Of a stretch of DNA of 64,000 bases, positions 9,576 to 19,279 are shown in pieces. Below the pieces are notes generated by a model. The model was not told the DNA's origin. It made no database searches and saw only the letters and a program-made list of their open reading frames with translations. A program made the translations under genes and the position numbers. The stretch spans positions 57,075 through 121,074 of the forward strand of contig NZ_JADKYX010000024.1 in NCBI RefSeq assembly GCF_016093545.1. The letters run 5' to 3'. Each line of letters opens with the position of its first letter. The first letter of the stretch is position 1. Origin of the DNA: Massilia rhizosphaerae. Lineage in GTDB: Bacteria; Pseudomonadota; Gammaproteobacteria; Burkholderiales; Burkholderiaceae_D.

Positions 9576-11156
9576 ATGCCCATCATTCTGAGCGTCTACA
9601 CGTACCGCAACGCGGCGCCGGCACAGGCGCTGACGCGGCGCTTCGACCGCCTGGGCGGCGCGATCGGACGCGCGCCCGGCAATGACCTGGTCCTCGACGA
9701 TCCCGGTAAATACATCTCGCGCCTGCATGCGCGCGTCGAGTACCGCGACGACGCCTTCTGGCTCGTCGACGTCGGCAGCAACCCGAGCCTCGTGAACGAC
9801 CGCCCCGTCGGCGCCGGCCGCTCGGTCCAGCTGGAAGACGGCGACCGCGTCACCATCGGCGATTATCAACTGCTCGCGAGCGTGGAGAGCGAGGCGACGG
9901 CGTTCATGCCCGCCGCACCCGCGCCGCTGCCGCCGTCGCCGCTGCAGGTGGAACCGGCGCCGGCCGCCGTCGCGACCGAACTGCCCGTGAATCCGGACGA
10001 TTCGCTGGCCAGCGCCGGCATCCTGGACGTGGGCGGCGATCCGCTCAATCCCAGCTTCGATCCGCTCGGCCTGAACCTGTTCGGCAGCCCGGCGCCGGCC
10101 GCCGCGCCGAGCGTGCCGGCGTGGCGCGGCGCCGAGAGCGACCACGTGCCGCCGGAGCAGCTGCCGTTCGCGCCGCCGCCGCACATGCCTCAGCCCGCGC
10201 CCGCGCTCAACTTCGCGCCGCCGCCCGTCGTGGCGCAGCCGCAGCCGCAAGCGGTGCCCGCGATGGCGATCCCGGACGATTACGATCCGCTGGCCGACTT
10301 TCTGCCGCCGCGCGTGCAGGCGGCGGCGCCGCCCGCTCCGGCTCCGGCGCCCGCACCCATGCCCGCACCGGCGCCGCTGCCGCCCGCCATGCCGGCCGGG
10401 GAAGCCGAAGCGACGGCGTTCGCACCCGCCACGCCGCCCGTGATGCCCGTGCCGGCCGCGCCGCCTCCCGTCGCCGAACCGGCGCCGGCGGCCGTGGCCC
10501 CGACTCCGACGCCGCCCCCGACCCCAGCCGCGGTCCCGCGCGCGGCCGGCGCCACGGCCGCGGACGACCCCGTGATCCAGGCCCTGATGCGCGGCCTGGG
10601 CCTGTCGGAACTGAACACGAAACGCAGCGCCGAGGAGATCGCGGAACTGGCGGGCAGCATGCTGCGCGAAGCGACGGCGGGCACGATGGGCGTGCTGATG
10701 GGCCGCGCCATGACCAAGCGCGAGAGCCGTCTGGACATGACGATGATCTCGGCCGCCGCCAACAATCCGCTGAAATTCTTCCCGGACGCCGACAGCGCCC
10801 TGACGCAGATGATCAATGGGACGATGCCGGGCTATATGCAGCCGGCGCGCGCGTTCGCCAACGCCTTCGACGACTTGAAGGCGCACGAGCTGGCGATCAT
10901 GGCCGGCATGCGCGCCGCGCTGGCGGGTGTGCTCGAACGCTTCGACCCGGCCGCCATCGAGGCCCGGCTGCAAGTGCCGACCGTGATGGACAAGGTGCTC
11001 GCGGCGAACCGCAAGGCCAAGATGTGGGACCGCATGGTCGAGCTGTACACGCAGATGGCCGTCGAAGCGGACAGCGATTTCCATCGTCTGTTCGGCGAAG
11101 CCTTCGGCCAGGCCTACGAGGAACAGATCGCGCTGCTGCGCCAGGCGCGCCGCTGA
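9576..11156 (+). CDS. tagH: T6SS-associated FHA-domain protein TagH (Fha)
   Basis: FHA proteins bind phosphothreonine and activate the T6SS after kinase action. The N-terminal FHA domain (residues about 20-95) has the expected G-R-A-P-G-N-D, S-R-L-H-A and G-S-N-P-S elements. Residues about 105-325 are a long Pro/Ala-rich linker. The C-terminal 200 residues (from V-I-Q-A-L-M-R-G-L-G) match the C-terminal domain of the TagH type, with a helix-rich segment N-P-L-K-F-F-P-D. It follows the kinase gene and is followed by tssK, as expected for a kinase-FHA switch. Confidence 0.92.
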   Translation: MPIILSVYTYRNAAPAQALTRRFDRLGGAIGRAPGNDLVLDDPGKYISRLHARVEYRDDAFWLVDVGSNPSLVNDRPVGAGRSVQLEDGDRVTIGDYQLLASVESEATAFMPAAPAPLPPSPLQVEPAPAAVATELPVNPDDSLASAGILDVGGDPLNPSFDPLGLNLFGSPAPAAAPSVPAWRGAESDHVPPEQLPFAPPPHMPQPAPALNFAPPPVVAQPQPQAVPAMAIPDDYDPLADFLPPRVQAAAPPAPAPAPAPMPAPAPLPPAMPAGEAEATAFAPATPPVMPVPAAPPPVAEPAPAAVAPTPTPPPTPAAVPRAAGATAADDPVIQALMRGLGLSELNTKRSAEEIAELAGSMLREATAGTMGVLMGRAMTKRESRLDMTMISAAANNPLKFFPDADSALTQMINGTMPGYMQPARAFANAFDDLKAHELAIMAGMRAALAGVLERFDPAAIEARLQVPTVMDKVLAANRKAKMWDRMVELYTQMAVEADSDFHRLFGEAFGQAYEEQIALLRQARR

Positions 11157-11192
11157 ACTCCCATCAACCGAACTTAAAACCCCTGCCAACGA

Positions 11193-12524
11193 ATGTCCTG
11201 GAATAGTAAAGTCATCTGGTCGGAGGGCATGCTGCTGCAGCCCCAGCACCTGCAACAGCACGACCGCTACCTGCACAGCGTGATCGAACAACGCGTCGCG
11301 GGCGTGCGCGCCTACGCGTGGGGCTTCACGAAGCTGGTCATCGACGAACAGCTGCTCGCCCAGGGCAAGCTCGCGTTGCTGGCGGCCAGCGCCGTGCTCC
11401 CGGACGGCACCACGCTGAACCTGCCGCAGGACGACGCGCTGCCCGAGCCGCTCGACATCCCCGAGGACGCGCGCGACGCGCTGATCGTGCTGGCGCTACC
11501 GTTGCGCCGGATGGGCATCGCCGAGACCAGTGACGACCTCGGCCCCGACAATTTCGCGCGCCACCGCCCCGTCGACTACGAGGCGATGGACAGCAATGGC
11601 CTCGACAACAGCGCGTTGATGCAGGTGGGCAACCTGCGCCTGCGCGTCGCGCTCGAGAAGGACGTCGCCAACGCCTACACGCTACTCGGCATCGCGCGCG
11701 TAATCGAACGCCGGCCGGACAACCGGGTCGTGCTCGATCCGGCGTACTGCCCGCCGTGCCTGGACTTCCGCGTCGCGCCGCGCCTGTCGGCCTTCGCGGA
11801 CGAACTCGTGGGCCTGTTGAACCAGCGCGCGCAGGCGCTGGCGGGGCGACTGAGCCAGCCGGGCGTCGCCGGCGCCGCCGAGATCGCGGACTTCCTGATG
11901 CTGCAACTGCTGAACCGCAGCCTGCCGCTGTTCGGCCACCTGGCCGGCATGACGGGGCTGCATCCGGAGCAGCTGTACGCGGAACTGGCGCAACTGGCGG
12001 GCGAGCTGTCGACGTTCAGCCGCCCGGACAAGCGCGCCGCCACGTATCCCGTGTACCGCCACGACCACCTGAACGAAAGCTTCGCGCCGCTGATCGAGGA
12101 CGTGCGCGCGGCGCTGTCGCTCGTCGTCGACCCGCGCGCCGTCGCGCTGGCGCTGGAAGAACGCCAGTTCGGCATCCGCGTCGCGGTCGTGCCGGACAAG
12201 GAGCTGCTGCGCAGCGCCACGTTCGTGCTGGCGGTGAATGCGCACATGCCGCCGGAAGCCGTGCGCACCGGCTTCCCGGCGATGGTCAAGATCGGGTCGA
12301 TCGAAAAGATCCGCGACCTGGTCAACCTGCAGCTGCCGGGCATCGCCCTGCGCGCACTGCCCGTGGCGCCGCGCCAGCTGCCGTTCCACGCCGGCTACAC
12401 CTATTTTGAACTCGACAAGGCGGGCGAGCACTGGGCCCAGCTGCAGAATTCCGTCGGCTTCGCGATGCACATCCCGAACGAGTACCCGGGCCTGCAGATG
12501 GAGTTCTGGGCGATCCGCAAGTAA
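11193..12524 (+). CDS. tssK: T6SS baseplate protein TssK
   Basis: TssK joins the T6SS baseplate to the membrane complex. The 443-residue protein opens with the diagnostic V-I-W-S-E-G-M-L-L-Q-P-Q-H-L-Q-Q-H-D motif and ends with Q-M-E-F-W-A-I-R-K, both typical of TssK, at the usual length. It lies between tagH and tssL in the same direction. Confidence 0.96.
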   Translation: MSWNSKVIWSEGMLLQPQHLQQHDRYLHSVIEQRVAGVRAYAWGFTKLVIDEQLLAQGKLALLAASAVLPDGTTLNLPQDDALPEPLDIPEDARDALIVLALPLRRMGIAETSDDLGPDNFARHRPVDYEAMDSNGLDNSALMQVGNLRLRVALEKDVANAYTLLGIARVIERRPDNRVVLDPAYCPPCLDFRVAPRLSAFADELVGLLNQRAQALAGRLSQPGVAGAAEIADFLMLQLLNRSLPLFGHLAGMTGLHPEQLYAELAQLAGELSTFSRPDKRAATYPVYRHDHLNESFAPLIEDVRAALSLVVDPRAVALALEERQFGIRVAVVPDKELLRSATFVLAVNAHMPPEAVRTGFPAMVKIGSIEKIRDLVNLQLPGIALRALPVAPRQLPFHAGYTYFELDKAGEHWAQLQNSVGFAMHIPNEYPGLQMEFWAIRK

Positions 12525-12567
12525 TTTGGAGGATCGCCGGGCGATCCCACGAACACAGGAAGACCGC

Positions 12568-13896
12568 ATGAGCGATCCCGTCAACCCGATGCAGGACCCC
12601 GACCGCACCGTGCTGGTGCCCGCACCCGGCGGGCGCCGCACGGCGCCGTCGCAACCGCCGGCCACGCCGGCCACGCCGTCAATCGACCCGCCGCCGCGCT
12701 CCGCGCCGGGCGGACTGCCGACGCAATTGCATGGCGCGGGCCTGAACCCGCTCGTGCGCGCCGCGAACCCGCTGCTCGACCTCGTGCCGCCGCTGCGCCG
12801 CATGGCGTCGCATCCGGACGTCGAGACGCTGCGCATGCAGCTCGTCGGCGCCATCAAGACCTTCGAGACGGCCGCCAAGGCGGCGCACGTGGAGCACGAC
12901 CAGATCGCGGCCGCGCGCTATGCCTTGTGCACGCTGCTGGACGAGACCATCTCGTCGACGCCGTGGGGCGGCGGCGGCGTGTGGGCCAGCCGCAGCCTGC
13001 TCGTCGCGTTCCACAACGAGGCGTTCGGCGGCGAGAAATTCTTCCTGATCCTGCAAAAGCTGTCGCAGGCGCCGAAGGCGAACATCGACGCGCTGGAGCT
13101 GATGTATTTGTGCCTGGCGCTTGGGCTGGAAGGGCGCTACCGCGTCATCGACAACGGCCGCAGCCAGCTGGACGCGCTGCGCGAACGCCTGCAGCAGCTG
13201 ATCGCGCAGCACAAGGCGCCGGCTGAAGCCGAGCTGTCGCCGCACTGGAAGGGCGCCACCGGCAAGGGCGAGCCGTTGTGGCGCATGGTGCCCGTGTGGA
13301 TCATGGCCGCCGGCGCCGCCGTCATCCTGATCCTGCTGCAGCTGTTCCTCGGCCACCGCCTGGGCAACGCGTCCGACCCCGTGTTCGCCAGCCTGCTGTC
13401 GCTGAAGACGGCGCCGCCGCCCGTGGCTGTACCCGCGGCGCCGGCGCCGACCGTGCCGCGCCTGGCCGGCTTCCTCGCGCCCGAGATCGCGCAAGGCCTC
13501 GTCAGCGTCGTCGACAGCGCCGACCGCTCCGTCGTCACCTTGCGCGGCGACGGCGTGTTCGCGTCGGGCAGCGGCGACGTCTCCGGCGCCTATCTCGGCC
13601 TGTTGGGCCGCATCGGCGACGCGTTGAAGACCGTGCCCGGCAAGGTGATCGTCATCGGCCACACGGACAACACGCAACCCGGACTGTCGGCGCGCTTCCC
13701 GTCCAACTACGAACTCTCGAAGGCACGCGCGACCGCCGTGCGCGACCTGCTCGCGGAACGCGCGGGACCCGAAGCGCGCTACAGCGTGGAAGGCCGCGGC
13801 GATACGGAACCGCTGGCGACGAACGACACGCCGGCCGGCCGCTCGCGCAACCGCCGCGTGGAGATCGTCCTGCTGACGCCCGCGACGGCGCCCTGA
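12568..13896 (+). CDS. tssL: T6SS inner-membrane protein TssL with C-terminal OmpA domain
   Basis: TssL (442 aa from the chosen ATG, which has an AGGAAG ribosome binding site) is a C-tail-type inner-membrane protein that binds TssM and TssK. The cytoplasmic DotU/IcmH domain (about 65-225) has N-P-L-L-D-L and Y-A-L-C-T-L-L-D-E. One membrane helix is at about 239-262. The periplasmic tail has an OmpA-like peptidoglycan-binding domain (about 320-440) with G-H-T-D-N and R-N-R-R-V-E-I. It is therefore the long form of TssL. The frame stays open further upstream inside tssK, but that part is not used. Confidence 0.95.
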   Translation: MSDPVNPMQDPDRTVLVPAPGGRRTAPSQPPATPATPSIDPPPRSAPGGLPTQLHGAGLNPLVRAANPLLDLVPPLRRMASHPDVETLRMQLVGAIKTFETAAKAAHVEHDQIAAARYALCTLLDETISSTPWGGGGVWASRSLLVAFHNEAFGGEKFFLILQKLSQAPKANIDALELMYLCLALGLEGRYRVIDNGRSQLDALRERLQQLIAQHKAPAEAELSPHWKGATGKGEPLWRMVPVWIMAAGAAVILILLQLFLGHRLGNASDPVFASLLSLKTAPPPVAVPAAPAPTVPRLAGFLAPEIAQGLVSVVDSADRSVVTLRGDGVFASGSGDVSGAYLGLLGRIGDALKTVPGKVIVIGHTDNTQPGLSARFPSNYELSKARATAVRDLLAERAGPEARYSVEGRGDTEPLATNDTPAGRSRNRRVEIVLLTPATAP

Positions 13897-13921
13897 ACCC
13901 AACACGACAACCCGACCCGCA

Positions 13922-16900
13922 ATGAAAAAGTTCTTCACCTGGCTGATCAAGCCCGCCGTGCTGGCCTTCCTGGGCGTGCTGCTGCTCGCGCTGGTCATCT
14001 GGTTCGAGGCGCCGCTGGTGTCCTACGACGGCCACTTCCCGTTCGCATCGGAGTCGGTGCGCTGGACCTTCATCCTCATCTTCTTCGCGCTGTGGGCCGG
14101 CTGGCTCGGCTGGCGCTGGTTCAAGGCATGGCGCGCCAACCGCGAATTGATGAAGAGCGTGGCCGGCGAGGATGAGAAGTCCGCACCGGCGCCCGCGCCC
14201 GAAGGCGCCGCCGAAGTGGCCCAGTTGAACAAGCGGATGCAGGACGCCATCGCAATCCTCAAGAAGGCGAAGACCGGCGGCAAGGGCGGCCTGTACCAGC
14301 TGCCGTGGTATATGTTCATCGGCGCGCCGGGCAGCGGCAAGACGACGGCGCTGACGCAGTCCGGCCTGAAATTCCCGCTCGCCGACGCGCTGGGCAAGGG
14401 CGCCATCGGGGGCGTGGGCGGCACGCGCAACTGCGACTGGTGGTTCACCGACGACGCCGTGCTGCTCGACACCGCGGGCCGCTACACGACGCAGGACAGC
14501 AACGCCGGCGCCGACAAGGCCGCGTGGACGGGCTTCCTGCACCTGCTGAAAAAATACCGCCGCCGCCGTCCCATCAACGGCGTCATCGTCGCCGTGCCCG
14601 TGAGCGACCTGCTGCAGGACACGGAAGCAGGCCGGCAAGCGCAGGCGCAGGCGATCCGCGACCGCCTCAAGGAACTGCACGACCAGCTGGGCGTGCGCTT
14701 TCCGGTCTACGTGCTCGTGACGAAGTGCGACCTGCTGGGTGGCTTCGTCGAATTCTTCGATGCGCTGGGCCGCGAGGAGCGCGCGCAGGTCTGGGGCATG
14801 ACGTTCCCGCTGCAGAGCGGGATGGATGGCGACGCCGCGCTGGCCGCGTTCCCGGCCGAATTCGAACAGCTGGAACAGCGCCTGCAGGACCGCGTGCTGG
14901 CCCGCATGCAGCAGGAACGCGATCCGCACAAGCGCGCGCTGGTCTACAGCTTCCCGCAGCAGTTCGCCGGCGTGCAGGACGTCTTGAAACGCTTCCTGGA
15001 CGACGTGTTCGCGTCGAACCGCTACGAGCGCGAGGCGCTGCTGCGCGGCGTCTATTTCAGCAGCGGCACGCAGGAAGGCAGCCCGCTGGACCGCGTGATG
15101 AGCGCGATGGCGGCGTCGTTCGGGCTGGAGCGCCAGGCGCTGGCGCCGAACGCCGCCAGCGGCCGCAGCTACTTCATCACGAACCTGCTGCAGCAGGTGA
15201 TCTTCCCCGAGGCCGAACTGGCCGGCGTGAACCACGCGCTGGAAAAGCGCCGGCGCCTGATTCAGTGGGGCGCGGTCGGCGCGATCGCCGTCGCCTTCGT
15301 GCTGCTGGGTGCCGGCATGATCACGAGTTACGTGCGCAACCGGGCCTACGTCGCGGACATGGCGGCGAAGTCCGCCGACATCGCCAAGCAGGTGGCCGCA
15401 TTGCCCGCGCAAGGGTCGACCGTGCAGCTGCTGCCCGTGCTGGATCTGCTCCGCCGGCTGCCGGGCGGCTACGACGACCGCGACAAGGGCGCGCCGTTCC
15501 TGATGCGCTTTGGCCTGTACCAGGGCGACAAGCTGGGCGAAGCCGCGCGCATCGCCTACCGCAAGGTCTTGCAGGACACGCTGCTGCCGCGCCTGCAGCA
15601 GCGCATGGAAGACCAGCTGCGCCGCAGCAGCGCCAACAGCCCCGAGTATCTGTACGAAGTCCTGCGCGTCTACCTGATGCTGGGCGACGCGAGCCACTTC
15701 GACGCGGAATCCGTCGCGGCGTGGGCCGCGCTGGACGACGCGCGCAACCTGAAGGACGCGAGCGACGACCAGAAACAGGCGCTGGCCGCGCACGAGCTGG
15801 CGCTGATGGAAAACTTCCGCGACGGCCAGGCGATGCCGACGCTCGATCCGCAACTGATCAGCGACACCCGCCTGACGCTCGCGCGCATGCCGCTCGAACA
15901 GCGCGTCTACAACCGCCTGAAACGCCAGCTGATGCGCGAGAAGCTGCCCGAGTTCAGTCCCGCGAGCGCGGGCGGGCGCGAGGCCGCGAACGTCTTCGTG
16001 CGCAAGAGCGGCGAGCCGATCACGCGTGGCGTGAACGGCATGTTCTCGCCCGCCGGCTACGCCAAATTCCTCGAGATGAGCAACGAGGCCGTGGACGACG
16101 TCCAGAAGGAACGCTGGATCCTCGCGCAGCAGGAAGCCACGCAGGCCGCCGACCGCGACCAGGTCCGCCAGGCCGTGCTGCGCCTGTACTACGACGACTA
16201 CATCGCGCAATGGGATGCGCTGCTGGCCGACGTGAGCCTGCGTCCGTTCGGCACGCTGGAGCAGGGCGCGCGCATCACCAACCTGCTGTCCGGCGCGGAT
16301 TCGCCGATGCGTAAATTCCTCGTCGAGGCCAGCAAGCAGACGACGCTGGGCGGCACCAAGACGCCGCTCGCGGCGTCCGTCACGGCGGCCGTCAAGGGCA
16401 AGCTGGACGCGTACAAGAAGAAGCTGGAAAGCGCGATGGCGAGCGGCGACGATGCCGCGTCCACCGCGCCCGTCAAGGCCGCGAACCCCGTCGACGCCCA
16501 CTTCGAAGACCTGCACAAGATGACGGCCGGTACGCCGTCGCCGCTGGACCAGACGCTGGGCATGCTGAAAGACGTCGCCGTCTACCTGGACAGCGCGGCC
16601 GCCGCCAAGCGCACGGGCGCGCCGCCGCCGCCGGGCGACGCGCTCGCGAAAGTCAAGCTGGAAGCGGACGGCAAGCCGGCCCCGCTGGGCACGATGCTCA
16701 AGTCGATCGACAGCGGCGGCGCGGGCCTCACGTCCGGCAGCGAGCGCGAACGCCTGAACGCCTTGTGGACCGCAGGCCCGGCGCAGTTCTGCCGCCAGGC
16801 GGTCGCGGGCCGCTACCCGATCGTGAAATCGGCCGCGCAGGACGTCACCGCCGACGATTTCGGCCGCATGTTCGCCCCGGGTGGCCTGATCGACGACTTC

Positions 16901-17449
16901 TTCGCGAAGAACCTCGCCCAATACGTGGACATGGGCGGCGCCCAGTGGCGCTGGCGCGCGACGGCGAACGATGCCACGCTCGGCATCCCGCAATCCACGC
17001 TCGACGACTTCCAGCGCGCCGCCAAGATCCGCGACGCGTTCTTCGCGAACGGCGGCCGCCAGGCGTCGATGCGCTTCGACCTGAAGCCGGTGGCGCTCGA
17101 CCCATCGATCACCAAGTTCGTGCTCGACATCGACGGACAAGTCCTGAGTGCTGCGCCGGGCGCATTGTCCGCTGCATCGTTCCAGCTGCCGAGCGGGAAG
17201 GGCGGCGGCCAGGTCAAGCTGGACGTGACGCCCGCGAGCGCGCACGGCTCGCTGCACACGGAAGGCCCGTGGGCGTGGTTCCGCATGCTCGACAAGGCCA
17301 CCGTCGTGCCCACGGCGCAGGGCGAGCGTTACAACGTCACCTTCGACGCCGACGGCCGCAAGACCACACTGGAGCTGACCGCGAACAGCGTCGTCAACCC
17401 GTTCCGCCGCGCCGTGCTGGAACAGTTCCGCTGCGTGGACAAGCTGTGA
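13922..17449 (+). CDS. tssM: T6SS membrane protein TssM (IcmF family)
   Basis: TssM spans the envelope and links TssL to the TssJ lipoprotein. The 1175-residue protein has two N-terminal membrane helices (about 8-28 and 43-65), a cytoplasmic NTPase-like domain with Walker A G-A-P-G-S-G-K-T-T at 134-142 and D-T-A-G-R, a third membrane helix near 440-465, and a large periplasmic part with the IcmF-related C-terminal domain. Its stop codon overlaps the GTG start of tagF by 4 nt (GTGA), implying translational coupling. tssJ is not in the window. Confidence 0.96.
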   Translation: MKKFFTWLIKPAVLAFLGVLLLALVIWFEAPLVSYDGHFPFASESVRWTFILIFFALWAGWLGWRWFKAWRANRELMKSVAGEDEKSAPAPAPEGAAEVAQLNKRMQDAIAILKKAKTGGKGGLYQLPWYMFIGAPGSGKTTALTQSGLKFPLADALGKGAIGGVGGTRNCDWWFTDDAVLLDTAGRYTTQDSNAGADKAAWTGFLHLLKKYRRRRPINGVIVAVPVSDLLQDTEAGRQAQAQAIRDRLKELHDQLGVRFPVYVLVTKCDLLGGFVEFFDALGREERAQVWGMTFPLQSGMDGDAALAAFPAEFEQLEQRLQDRVLARMQQERDPHKRALVYSFPQQFAGVQDVLKRFLDDVFASNRYEREALLRGVYFSSGTQEGSPLDRVMSAMAASFGLERQALAPNAASGRSYFITNLLQQVIFPEAELAGVNHALEKRRRLIQWGAVGAIAVAFVLLGAGMITSYVRNRAYVADMAAKSADIAKQVAALPAQGSTVQLLPVLDLLRRLPGGYDDRDKGAPFLMRFGLYQGDKLGEAARIAYRKVLQDTLLPRLQQRMEDQLRRSSANSPEYLYEVLRVYLMLGDASHFDAESVAAWAALDDARNLKDASDDQKQALAAHELALMENFRDGQAMPTLDPQLISDTRLTLARMPLEQRVYNRLKRQLMREKLPEFSPASAGGREAANVFVRKSGEPITRGVNGMFSPAGYAKFLEMSNEAVDDVQKERWILAQQEATQAADRDQVRQAVLRLYYDDYIAQWDALLADVSLRPFGTLEQGARITNLLSGADSPMRKFLVEASKQTTLGGTKTPLAASVTAAVKGKLDAYKKKLESAMASGDDAASTAPVKAANPVDAHFEDLHKMTAGTPSPLDQTLGMLKDVAVYLDSAAAAKRTGAPPPPGDALAKVKLEADGKPAPLGTMLKSIDSGGAGLTSGSERERLNALWTAGPAQFCRQAVAGRYPIVKSAAQDVTADDFGRMFAPGGLIDDFFAKNLAQYVDMGGAQWRWRATANDATLGIPQSTLDDFQRAAKIRDAFFANGGRQASMRFDLKPVALDPSITKFVLDIDGQVLSAAPGALSAASFQLPSGKGGGQVKLDVTPASAHGSLHTEGPWAWFRMLDKATVVPTAQGERYNVTFDADGRKTTLELTANSVVNPFRRAVLEQFRCVDKL

Positions 17450-18063
17450 CCGGGTACTTCGGCAAAGTCTCGACGCTCGGCGACTTCGTGTCGCGCGGGC
17501 TGCCGGACGGGCTGGTCGCGGCGTGGGATGCGTGGCTGCAGCAGTGCATTCATGCGAGCCAGCAGCAGTTGGGCGATCAGTGGTTGAATCACTATCTTAC
17601 CAGTCCCGTGTGGCGGTTTGCGATCGCGCCCGGGATTCTCGGCCCTGAAGGATTGGGCGGCGTGATGATGCCCAGTGTGGATCGGGTCGGGCGTTATTTT
17701 CCGCTGATGATAGCCGCCGTCGGTGCGCCGCCTTTGCTGGACTGGTTTCACAAGCATGCGGGCTGGTACGACGCCATCGAGGATCTGGCGCGGGCGTCGC
17801 TGGATGTGGGGTTCAGGCTGGAGCGGTTCGATGGGTTGCCGGAGCCTGGAGTGGCGACGGGCCCGCAGGTCGCACCGGTGGGCGGGACGTGGCGGTTTGC
17901 GCTCGATAAGGGGGTTGGCGAGAGCGTTGTTGCGGCTGTGTTGCAGGGGCATAGTTTGTGGTGGACCGAAGGTTCTTCAAGTGTCGAGCCGTTGATGCTG
18001 GTGTGTGCTGGGATGCCGAGGGTGCAGGGGTTTGGGGCGATGTTGGATGGAAGCTGGATCTGA
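17446..18063 (+). CDS. tagF: T6SS-associated protein TagF
   Basis: TagF is a post-translational repressor of T6SS in several species. The 205-residue protein starts at GTG within the tssM stop codon and reads V-T-G-Y-F-G-K-V-S-T-L-G-D-F, the characteristic TagF start. It also contains S-P-V-W-R-F and S-V-D-R-V-G-R-Y-F-P-L. In the last third the codons shift to a less GC-rich set, unlike tssM. It is the last T6SS gene before a dead transposase. With the kinase and FHA genes it completes most of a phosphorylation control pathway, but a PppA phosphatase is not in this locus. Confidence 0.92.
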   Translation: MTGYFGKVSTLGDFVSRGLPDGLVAAWDAWLQQCIHASQQQLGDQWLNHYLTSPVWRFAIAPGILGPEGLGGVMMPSVDRVGRYFPLMIAAVGAPPLLDWFHKHAGWYDAIEDLARASLDVGFRLERFDGLPEPGVATGPQVAPVGGTWRFALDKGVGESVVAAVLQGHSLWWTEGSSSVEPLMLVCAGMPRVQGFGAMLDGSWI

Positions 18064-18172
18064 CTTATTACTAACTTTTCGTAAAGTAAAGCCACTTTCT
18101 CAGACATAATGTCTGCATGAAATGCAAACGTTCCTCCGATGGCCGCGCGCACAGCCTTAAGCCTTGCAGACG

Positions 18173-18990
18173 ATGCGCCAACAAGCCGTAAAGGCGGTAC
18201 GTGAAGGGCTGCCGGCGCCGCAGGATGCCGCCGCGTTCGGTCTGAACGTGAGGACGGTGTACCGTTGGCTGGCCGACTTTGCCAATGGCGGATAGAACGC
18301 CTTGCTGGCCAAAGCGATTCCAGGCAGGCCGTCCAAGGTGACGGAGGAAGAACTGGCGTGGCTGGCGAAGAACATCCGCGAACATTCGCCGCAGCAGTTC
18401 AAGTTCGAGGTCGGCCTTTGGGCCCTGTCGTTGATCGGTAGCCTGATCGAGCGCCAGTTCGGCAAGTCGTTGGTGCTGTCGTCGGCATGGTGTTTTTCGC
18501 CGATGAATCCGGGCTGCGTTCGGACTATCACACCGGCACCACCTGGGCGCCGAAAGGGGAAACGCCGTTCGTCAGCGCGACGGGCGCCGCTTCTCCTTCA
18601 ACATGATTTCAGCGGTCAGTCCACGCGCGATTTCCGCTTCATGATCCATGAAGGGATGGTTGATTCGGCTGTCTTCATCACGTTCCTCAAGCGGCTCCTG
18701 ATCGGCTCCGAACAACCCGCCTTTCTCATCGTCGGCGGTCACCCCGTCCACAAGTCGGCGGCGGTGAAGCGCTTCGTCGCCGAACAGAACGGCAGGCTCA
18801 AGCTGTTTTTCCTGCCCCATACTCGCCGCATTTGCATCCCGACGAACAGGTATGGGCACACGTCAAATCCAAGGTGTCGCGCAAACTGGTCACCGACAAG
18901 GCTGAGATGAAACGGCTGGCCATCGGTGCGTTGCGCAGCATTCAGAAGCTGCCCGGTTTGTTCCGGAATTTCTTCAGCAGATCCCACGGT
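18173..18990 (+). pseudogene. Broken IS630-family transposase
   Basis: Translation from 18173 gives an IS630-type N-terminus (M-R-Q-Q-A-V-K-A-V-R-E-G and a helix-turn-helix ending R-T-V-Y-R-W-L). A TAG at 18293 stops it where the family continues G-G-x-x-A-L. Later parts are recognisable in changing frames: F-F-A-D-E-S-G-L-R-S-D-Y-H near 18491, M-I-H-E-G and P-V-H-K-S near 18640-18770, and H-P-D-E-Q-V-W-A-H-V-K near 18832. There is at least one in-frame stop plus several frameshifts, so it cannot make an active transposase. Terminal repeats were not found. It separates the T6SS locus from the next regulators. Confidence 0.85.
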
Positions 18991-19279
18991 CTCGTTGGCG
19001 GTCGTGCACGGCCATTTGCAATGCATTTATTTCATTCGGTTAATGAAAATTTCCGAATTATATGAAAATTCGGACATCGCCGATTTTGAAATAATTCGTG
19101 ATATTTCAAATGCGGGAAGCATAGCCACTTCTTGTTGCGGTTTAATCGGACGCGCGAAGAGAAAATGTTAAACGGAAAAACTAAATTTTATCTAGTTGAC
19201 ATTGTTTGCAATTTAAGTCAAAGTATTGATGGAAGTTATATCGACTAAGTAAATAAAATAAACCCACCACTCGATTTTT
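18991..19279. other. AT-rich intergenic stretch before the response regulator
   Basis: The base composition falls sharply compared with the surroundings. No gene is seen. It presumably holds the promoter of the following regulator: a TTGACA lies at 19196-19201, but no convincing -10 box sits at standard spacing. Confidence 0.4.

Noticed and set aside
13652..17257. 1201-codon open frame on the minus strand opposite tssL/tssM
   Set aside because: It is the complement of two well-supported T6SS genes. Its His/Arg/Ala-rich translation has no domain. Such frames are common in GC-rich DNA.
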